Below, one piece after another: positions 1 to 4,041 of a stretch of 5,117 nucleotides of DNA (position 1 is its first letter; each line of letters opens with the position of its first letter). The DNA comes from Cyanobacteria bacterium NC_groundwater_1444_Ag_S-0.65um_54_12 (GTDB lineage: Bacteria; Cyanobacteriota; Sericytochromatia; S15B-MN24; VGJW01). Location of the stretch: contig JACQUT010000384.1 of assembly GCA_016267585.1 (NCBI GenBank), forward strand, positions 1 through 5,117, given 5' to 3'. The translations under genes and the position numbers were made by a program. A model generated the notes under the pieces. The model saw only the letters and a program-made list of their open reading frames with translations. It was not told the DNA's origin and made no database searches.

Positions 1-1803
1 GGTCTGCGTGATACCCTTGCGCTGCTTGAAATCTTTCACCGCCATGGCGGTATTCTCGTCAAATTTGCCGCCAGGTTCGATCGGGTAGCCATAAGCGCGG
101 AGCTCCTCCTGCAATTGCTTCACTTGCTCGGGAGTACCCATGTCCGGGCCGATGGCAGTGCCTTGATAACTCTGAGCTTCTGTCAGGAATTTGGCCACGT
201 TCTCGCGGGTGGGCTCCAGGTTGCTTTGTCGGGCGATCGCCATCACCTGCTCATCACTGAGTTTGCTCATGTCGACCCCTGGCTTGCCCGTGTCGACCCC
301 TGGCTTGCCCGAGCTGGCCATGGCATCAGTGGCCAAACGATTGGCCATCCCAGCTGCCAGTGTCATCTTGGGATGATGGGCGGCAAACATGGCAACGCCT
401 TTGACGGACTTGGCGCCTCTTCTGACGACCTTATTTCCTACATTGTAAACGCCCTTGGCAACCTTGAGCGGTAGCCGGACTATGCCGCCAGCCAGATCGG
501 CGAGCGTCAATCCGCCGGCACGTGCCAATCCATCAGCACCTGCGCCGCGGAGTGCATCGTACTTCCCACCAAGCGATCGCCCGGCATCCTTCATGCTTTC
601 GATCGGGTGAGCCAGATAAGTTCCGATATTGCGTGCCTGCCCGATGCCCTTATCCACTGCTCCACCTAACAGCTCGGCTCCCCGTGCTAGTGGTCGTTCC
701 ACAAAGTTCGTACGCTTGGCGTAGAACATGGGATTGTTAGCAGCACCGCGCAAATAGAAACTCTTGGCGATCTTGTCGGCCACTTCGGCGTCTTTCGCTA
801 CCCCTAGTACCTTGGCTGCTTCAGCAGCAATATCTACTTTGGCAGTAGCTTGCTTTATGCCAAGAGCACTCGCATTTTGGTAAGCTTGGCGTGCCGCAGC
901 TAGTGCTTCCTGACTGACCTTGCTATTGATATCTATACCGGCTTTCTTGAAAGCTGCGACAACCGATGGCTTGGCTTCGATAGCAACCACCTTACTGGCT
1001 GTGCCAACCACCTTCGTGGCTTTGCCGACCTTGCCCGCGCTGTCAATCAGTAGGCCAGCCTTTTGTACGAAGCTCGCTTCCTTCACGGCACTCACCATAC
1101 CGGGAATCTTCATCCCGGCCTTGATCGCTGTACTGGCAGCTACGGCATCACCAGCGGTAGCAAGGACAGCTGCTTGCCGCAAGGTTTCCGCATACTGGCT
1201 CAACATGGTGGCTCTACTAACCGTTTTGGCTGCTTCGGCTACCATGCCCATCTTTGCCTCGGTACCCGCAAAAAGACGGAGTGCCTCTGCCTTGCCGGCG
1301 ACTGTCTCGGCGCCCCGTGCCAACCGGTCGGCATAGCTGAGTACGCCTTTCGCCTTGTCGGCTACCACTGCCACCTCGCCCGCCTTGCCGGTAGCGCCGC
1401 CCAGCTTGCCACCCTTGCCGAGCGCCTTGGCGATCGCGCCGCCCACAAAGAAACTGCCTATCTCGGCAACACCGCGCCCGATAGCGAGACCCGGCCGACC
1501 TTCCTTGATGGCTCGGCTATAGGGCTCCACGAAAGCTTGCACTAGCGCGCCTGGATGAGTGGCAGCGTATACCACACCTTTGAATGTCCGCCACGGATGG
1601 ACCACCATCGTGACCGTTCCCCGGAGCATGTCATAACCGCCCTGACCGATACCCAGAAATACATCGGCGACATGGCCGCCCAGTCCACGTTCTTCTGCCC
1701 GCGGTTCCGCCGCACCCGCTGGCGGAGCTGCGGCTTGACCGGGCGTAGCCACTGGGGTGTTTGCCCGAGGTATCGCAGGATTAGGATTTTCAACACTGCT
1801 CAT
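1..1803 (-). CDS. Protein B: long Ala-rich protein with shared N-terminal domain and C-terminal peptidoglycan-binding domain (partial, 3' end outside window)
   Basis: An open frame runs from ATG 1801-1803 to the window edge with no stop, giving 601 visible residues. The start is fixed by AGGAGGG six bases upstream. Residues 1-38 are Pro/Ala-rich. Residues 39-119 form a domain shared with protein A next door (GLGGHVADVFLGIG, HPW, EPYSRAIKEGRPG, AIGRG, AEIG). Residues 122-341 are about 25% Ala (56 of 220) with regular Lys, Val and Glu, which suggests long amphipathic helices. A second His-Pro segment (LAHPIESMKDAG) lies near 397-408. GKPGVDT is repeated at 499-512. From about 557 the sequence matches a PG_binding_1 repeat (QVKQLQEELRAYGYPI, then FDENTAMAVKDFKQRKG), known to bind peptidoglycan. 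There is no signal peptide, no clear membrane segment and no cysteine in 601 residues, and only one Trp. I infer an exported or wall-associated protein. The His-Pro/GRxG linker style resembles pre-toxin regions, so an unseen C-terminal effector or hydrolase domain is possible. The exact function is not recognised. Confidence 0.85.
   Translation of the reverse strand, partial: MSSVENPNPAIPRANTPVATPGQAAAPPAGAAEPRAEERGLGGHVADVFLGIGQGGYDMLRGTVTMVVHPWRTFKGVVYAATHPGALVQAFVEPYSRAIKEGRPGLAIGRGVAEIGSFFVGGAIAKALGKGGKLGGATGKAGEVAVVADKAKGVLSYADRLARGAETVAGKAEALRLFAGTEAKMGMVAEAAKTVSRATMLSQYAETLRQAAVLATAGDAVAASTAIKAGMKIPGMVSAVKEASFVQKAGLLIDSAGKVGKATKVVGTASKVVAIEAKPSVVAAFKKAGIDINSKVSQEALAAARQAYQNASALGIKQATAKVDIAAEAAKVLGVAKDAEVADKIAKSFYLRGAANNPMFYAKRTNFVERPLARGAELLGGAVDKGIGQARNIGTYLAHPIESMKDAGRSLGGKYDALRGAGADGLARAGGLTLADLAGGIVRLPLKVAKGVYNVGNKVVRRGAKSVKGVAMFAAHHPKMTLAAGMANRLATDAMASSGKPGVDTGKPGVDMSKLSDEQVMAIARQSNLEPTRENVAKFLTEAQSYQGTAIGPDMGTPEQVKQLQEELRAYGYPIEPGGKFDENTAMAVKDFKQRKGITQT
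233..240. repeat. HIP1 octamer GCGATCGC
   Basis: Perfect palindrome inside gene B, read as Ala-Ile-Ala. HIP1 is highly iterated in many cyanobacterial genomes. Confidence 0.9.
271..312 (-). repeat. In-frame 21-bp tandem duplication inside gene B
   Basis: Two adjacent 21-bp units (271-291 and 292-312) differ only at the last base. They encode GKPGVDT then GKPGVDM, residues 499-512 of protein B, just before the linker to the peptidoglycan-binding domain. The near identity implies a recent duplication. Gly/Pro-rich composition suggests a flexible spacer whose length may vary between strains. Confidence 0.9.
573..580. repeat. HIP1 octamer GCGATCGC
   Basis: Perfect copy inside gene B, here in a different codon phase (around Gly-Arg-Ser-Leu), so it is not explained by one favoured amino-acid motif. 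Confidence 0.9.
1430..1437. repeat. HIP1 octamer GCGATCGC
   Basis: Perfect copy inside gene B just after the shared domain (Gly-Ala-Ile-Ala). It may correspond by descent to the copy at 1989-1996 after gene A. Confidence 0.9.
1490..1527 (-). repeat. 38-bp segment identical to 2077-2114 (B copy)
   Basis: A 38-base stretch in gene B is identical to one in gene A. It covers the codons around YSRAIKEGRPG of the shared domain. Flanking sequence diverges, including at silent positions. A second identical stretch of 20 bases lies at 1646-1665 (B) and 2227-2246 (A). Confidence 0.9.
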
Positions 1804-1809
1804 TCAAGG

Positions 1810-1816
1810 CCCTCCT
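1810..1816 (-). promoter_or_regulatory. Ribosome binding site of gene B
   Basis: AGGAGGG lies six bases before ATG 1801-1803. It decides the start of B, because the frame runs off the window and has no other equally supported start near the conserved domain. The equivalent site before gene A is GGAGGAG with the same spacing. Confidence 0.85.
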
Positions 1817-1819
1817 AGT

Positions 1820-1835
1820 GCGGAAATGAATCCGC
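1820..1835 (-). promoter_or_regulatory. Small inverted repeat in the leader of gene B
   Basis: GCGGA and TCCGC arms (5 bp) enclose a 6-base spacer, ending four bases upstream of the ribosome binding site. In the transcript this could form a short hairpin near the Shine-Dalgarno sequence. The stem is short and chance is possible. Confidence 0.3.
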
Positions 1836-1890
1836 TTTTGCGTAACCCATCTTGTTCGCTGACCGACTCGTATCGTGCTTGTCAATTTCT

Positions 1891-1958
1891 CTTATCGCTA
1901 ACAGTTAGAGAACACTTGCCTGTTTTGTACCGGAAAAGTGGACTAAATTCAGAGAAAG
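1891..1958 (-). promoter_or_regulatory. Upstream block of gene B shared with gene A
   Basis: This 68-bp non-coding block aligns by hand with 2449-2515 upstream of gene A. The distal part (1930-1958 against 2486-2515) matches at about 23 of 29 positions. It holds a perfect 11-base palindrome, CTAACAGTTAG, at 1898-1908. Retention of a non-coding block in both copies suggests a promoter or operator, though simple recent duplication would also explain it. I cannot place -35 and -10 boxes with confidence. Confidence 0.5.
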
Positions 1959-1988
1959 CCTTCTTAATATTTAATTTTCAGCGAGCAG

Positions 1989-1996
1989 GCGATCGC
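1989..1996. repeat. HIP1 octamer GCGATCGC
   Basis: The only intergenic copy, five bases beyond the stop codon of gene A, within the 10-base palindrome GGCGATCGCC. Confidence 0.9.
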
Positions 1997-2000
1997 CCAC

Positions 2001-2426
2001 TCATTTGCCGGTCGAGCCAGGAGTTGGAATGATAAAAAATCTTCCTATCTCGGCCAGGCCTCGTCCGATGGCAATCCCCGGCCGACCTTCCTTGATGGCT
2101 CGGCTATAGGGCTCAGCGATGGAACGTGCCAGATTACCCGGACGCGTCTGCACTAACCCTTTGGCAGTCTGCCAGGGATGTATGACGGTGGTGGTCAAAA
2201 ATCTCCCTTTATCGTAAAAGTTCAGGCCGATACCCAGAAATACATCTACTACATGACCACCCAGGCCACGCCCTTCCACTGTTGCCGGGGCGGTAGCGGC
2301 AATAGCGGGCGTTGCTGCCTCGGCTTCTGGCGTCGGGGCACTATCAGAGGTGGAAGGCACACTCGCGGGTCGCACCGTGATAGTAACGTCAGCAGGTGGT
2401 AATACTGGATTGCTTCCTATGCACAT
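2001..2426 (-). CDS. Protein A: short paralogue carrying only the N-terminal domain of protein B
   Basis: This gene encodes 141 residues. ATG 2424-2426 is chosen because GGAGGAG lies six bases upstream; an upstream TTG (2462) would put that site inside the coding sequence. Residues 1-52 are a Pro/Ala/Thr-rich, probably disordered leader. Residues 53-131 align with B 39-119 with one 2-residue gap, 54 of 79 identical by hand count (RGLGGHV, DVFLGIG, HPW, EPYSRAIKEGRPG, AIGRG, AEIG, FF). The protein then ends in a private 10-residue tail (IIPTPGSTGK). It lacks the helical region, repeat and peptidoglycan-binding domain of B. There is no signal peptide; the only Cys is residue 2. It follows the Fur gene by 90 bp. 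It could be a working stand-alone domain, for example a partner of B, or the truncated remnant of a former full-length copy. Its good ribosome binding site and preserved domain favour the former. No known family is recognised. Confidence 0.8.
   Translation of the reverse strand: MCIGSNPVLPPADVTITVRPASVPSTSDSAPTPEAEAATPAIAATAPATVEGRGLGGHVVDVFLGIGLNFYDKGRFLTTTVIHPWQTAKGLVQTRPGNLARSIAEPYSRAIKEGRPGIAIGRGLAEIGRFFIIPTPGSTGK
2077..2114 (-). repeat. 38-bp segment identical to 1490-1527 (A copy)
   Basis: This is the gene A counterpart of the identical 38-base segment in gene B. It lies within the conserved EPYSRAIKEGRPG region and is direct in orientation, so it could serve as a substrate for recombination or gene conversion between the two paralogues. 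Confidence 0.9.
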
Positions 2427-2432
2427 TTTCAG

Positions 2433-2439
2433 CTCCTCC
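2433..2439 (-). promoter_or_regulatory. Ribosome binding site of gene A
   Basis: GGAGGAG lies six bases before ATG 2424-2426. It rules in this ATG over the in-frame TTG 36 bases further upstream and gives a protein beginning MCIGSN. Confidence 0.85.
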
Positions 2440-2441
2440 GC

Positions 2442-2465
2442 TAGTTGTCTTATCTTTAACAACTA
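2442..2465 (-). promoter_or_regulatory. 7-bp inverted repeat before gene A
   Basis: Perfect arms TAGTTGT (2442-2448) and ACAACTA (2459-2465) enclose ten bases, ending two bases before the extended ribosome-binding region. It may be an operator half-site pair or a 5'-leader hairpin. It overlaps the block shared with gene B, where the equivalent position carries a different palindrome (1898-1908). It does not resemble a canonical Fur box well enough to name it so. Confidence 0.4.
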
Positions 2466-2515
2466 AGGAATAGGTGCTGCTTACGCTGGAAAGGTTGGAT
2501 TAAATCTAGTGAAAG
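2449..2515 (-). promoter_or_regulatory. Upstream block of gene A shared with gene B
   Basis: This block fills most of the gap between the Fur stop (2517-2519) and gene A and aligns with 1891-1958. Similarity starts at the base next to the Fur stop codon, so the duplicated unit seems to include the whole upstream region. This supports separate transcription of A and B from related promoters rather than read-through alone. Exact promoter boxes are not clear. Confidence 0.5.
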
Positions 2516-2516
2516 A

Positions 2517-2960
2517 TTACTTGCCCTGCCCACGACAGGTAGCGCAAACACCATGAATCTTGAGCTGAATATCCAGCACCTCGAAACCGTAGCCTTCTGC
2601 CACCTGCCGCGCAGCATCGGCGACCGCGGCGCCGGTGAACTCGACCGGGGTGGAGCATTCGACACAAACCAAGTGTTGATGCGGCTCCCAGGTTGCTCGG
2701 TTTAGCTCGTAATGTTTGTGCCCTTCGGAGAAATCCAGCTCGCGCAGCATGCCTAGACTGGCCAGGAGACGCAAGGTGCGATAAGCAGTAGCCAGGCTGA
2801 TCGGTGTGGATGATTCATTGCTAAGTAGCTGATGAAGCTCTTCTGCTGATAGATGGGTGCCCGCAGGTAGATCGTAGAAAACTTGCAAGATCCGCTCGCG
2901 TTGCGGAGTGACGCGATAGCCCCGCAAACGCAGATCGTGCGTCGCTTCACTGTGATTCAT
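2517..2960 (-). CDS. Fur-family metal-dependent transcriptional regulator
   Basis: The gene encodes 147 residues, the usual Fur length. ATG 2958-2960 is chosen because it starts just before the winged helix (LRLRGYRVTPQRERIL) and leaves a 31-bp gap after the kinase; a longer in-frame start at 3071 would overlap the kinase by 80 bp. The ribosome binding site is weak. Residues 10-75 form the DNA-binding domain, with recognition helix ISLATAYRTLRLL at 54-66. The structural zinc site is complete: C99, C102, C139, C142. The regulatory site ligands expected in Fur are present: H36, E85, H94, H96, E107. Glu at 107, not the Asp used by PerR, argues against peroxide sensing, and no Zur-type extra Cys is seen. 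The accessory third site is absent (Pro93, Gln95, Ala114, Ile131 at the usual positions). An iron- or manganese-responsive repressor is likely; the metal cannot be settled from sequence. It is the last gene of the hydrolase-kinase-Fur cluster. Confidence 0.93.
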   Translation of the reverse strand: MNHSEATHDLRLRGYRVTPQRERILQVFYDLPAGTHLSAEELHQLLSNESSTPISLATAYRTLRLLASLGMLRELDFSEGHKHYELNRATWEPHQHLVCVECSTPVEFTGAAVADAARQVAEGYGFEVLDIQLKIHGVCATCRGQGK

Positions 2961-2991
2961 TGCAGGATCCGAGGCAGCACCCAGCTGGTTT

Positions 2992-4041
2992 TCACCGGGC
3001 ACCGGCCTTACTGCTACTACCCAGCCGAGCTGCCAAGCTAGGCAGACGAATGGTAAACGTGGTGCCCACATTGAGTTCCGATGTCACTGCAATGGTCCCA
3101 CCATGCGCTACTATGATGTCTTTGACGATAGAAAGCCCCAGGCCTACTCCACCGGTGACGCGGCTGCGCGATTTATCAACGCGATAAAAGCGATCAAAAA
3201 TTCGTGGTCGATCGATCTCTGGAATGCCGATACCGGTGTCGCTCACCTCTATCACGATATCTACGGCTTGCTGTGCCAGCTTGAGAGTGACGGCACCGGA
3301 AGCTGGCGTGAATTTGATGGCATTATCTACCAAATTTATCAGGACCTGTTGAATGCGGTCTCGATCGCCGCGAAATGGCGGCAGCTCCGGTGGAACACTC
3401 AGCTTTAGCTGCACATGGTTCAACTCGGCATGCGGTTCCAAGGTGCTGATAACTTCCTGCGCAAGATCAAGGAGCGTAAAGTCGCCCAGATGCAAGGTAG
3501 GCTGGCCATGAAGATTGGCAACTACCAGTAGCTCGTTTACCAGTCGGCTCAACCGCTCAGCTTCTCGCTGGATATTGGAAGCAAATTTCGTTCGCAGCTT
3601 CTCATTGCTCATAGCTCCCAGCTGCAGTGATTCAGCAGCCATGCGGATACTGGTGAGTGGGGTACGCAGCTCGTGCGAAACATTGGCTACAAATTCCTGC
3701 TGCATCTGAGCGAGGTGGTGAATGACCGTCCAATTTTGCACGACCAATAGCACGGCTTCCGGTAAGCGCCAGGCCACCACACCAAGGATTTGCCCCTGCC
3801 ACCAGGCAGGTGGAAATTCTTGGCGAGCCATGCCCGCAAGCCGTGCTCGGTCAATTACTTCTCGCACCAGCGAATCAGCCAGCAAGCGCTCCAATCGCTC
3901 ACGGCCAGCAATTTCCGGTGTTTCACCATGAGCGGTCAGTACTGTTAGCAAATCTTCGTTATGCTGAACAATCACACCAGCTTGCCAGAGTAGTAATCCG
4001 GTCGGACGATCGGGCAAAAAGGTGGCTTGTTCTTCAGGCAT
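2992..4041 (-). CDS. Soluble sensor histidine kinase with PAS-like N-terminus (PhoR/WalK-type core)
   Basis: The gene encodes 349 residues from ATG 4039-4041, preferred over GTG 4053 because GAGGAAGG precedes the ATG at proper spacing. It autophosphorylates on His and passes phosphate to a response regulator. Residues 15-108 look like a degenerate PAS sensor (GVIVQHNEDLLTVL and LPEAVLLVVQNWTV). The HisKA dimerisation helix holds the phospho-acceptor in FVANVSHELRTPLTS (His123). The ATPase domain has the N box (VLINLVDNAIKFTP, Asn240), G1 box (DTGIGIP, from Asp268), F box (IFDRFYRVDKSRSR) and G2 box (GGVGLGLSIV), so all catalytic elements are intact. There is no transmembrane segment or signal peptide, so it is cytoplasmic. 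Its start overlaps the hydrolase stop by 8 bp, implying translational coupling. No response regulator lies in the window; the partner may be upstream of 5117 or elsewhere. Confidence 0.95.
   Translation of the reverse strand: MPEEQATFLPDRPTGLLLWQAGVIVQHNEDLLTVLTAHGETPEIAGRERLERLLADSLVREVIDRARLAGMARQEFPPAWWQGQILGVVAWRLPEAVLLVVQNWTVIHHLAQMQQEFVANVSHELRTPLTSIRMAAESLQLGAMSNEKLRTKFASNIQREAERLSRLVNELLVVANLHGQPTLHLGDFTLLDLAQEVISTLEPHAELNHVQLKLSVPPELPPFRGDRDRIQQVLINLVDNAIKFTPASGAVTLKLAQQAVDIVIEVSDTGIGIPEIDRPRIFDRFYRVDKSRSRVTGGVGLGLSIVKDIIVAHGGTIAVTSELNVGTTFTIRLPSLAARLGSSSKAGAR

Larger units (their letters stand above)
1804..2000 (-). other. Intergenic region between genes A and B
   Basis: This 197-bp gap follows the TGA of A and precedes the ATG of B. 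In transcription order it holds a HIP1 palindrome just after the stop, an AT-rich stretch (about 1961-1980), a block homologous to the region upstream of A, about 65 bases of leader with no counterpart before A, a small inverted repeat, and the ribosome binding site. A TTGACA hexamer is present at 1879-1884, but I see no good -10 box at the right distance. No GC-rich hairpin followed by a T-run is visible, so no terminator is called. Confidence 0.6.

Noticed and set aside
920..1545. Plus-strand open frames of 138 and 160 residues
   Set aside because: They lie antisense to gene B, have no recognisable domain or ribosome binding site, and their composition follows from the Ala/Lys codons of the opposite strand.
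1542..1796. Minus-strand open frame of 84 residues
   Set aside because: It is another frame of the N-terminal part of gene B; the B frame has the ribosome binding site and the similarity to protein A.
1855..1884. TTGACA at 1879-1884 as a -35 box for gene B
   Set aside because: No acceptable -10 hexamer lies 16-18 bases downstream, and the hexamer lies outside the block shared with gene A.
1985..1998. GGCGATCGCC palindrome after gene A as a terminator
   Set aside because: It has no loop or following T-run on the minus strand and is explained by HIP1.
2442..2465. Inverted repeat before gene A as a Fur box
   Set aside because: It does not match the usual GATAAT-type repeats well; only a general operator or hairpin role can be proposed.
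2961..3071. Longer N-terminus for the Fur protein (start at 3071)
   Set aside because: It would overlap the kinase by 80 bp and add 37 residues with no Fur homology; ATG 2960 gives the normal family length.
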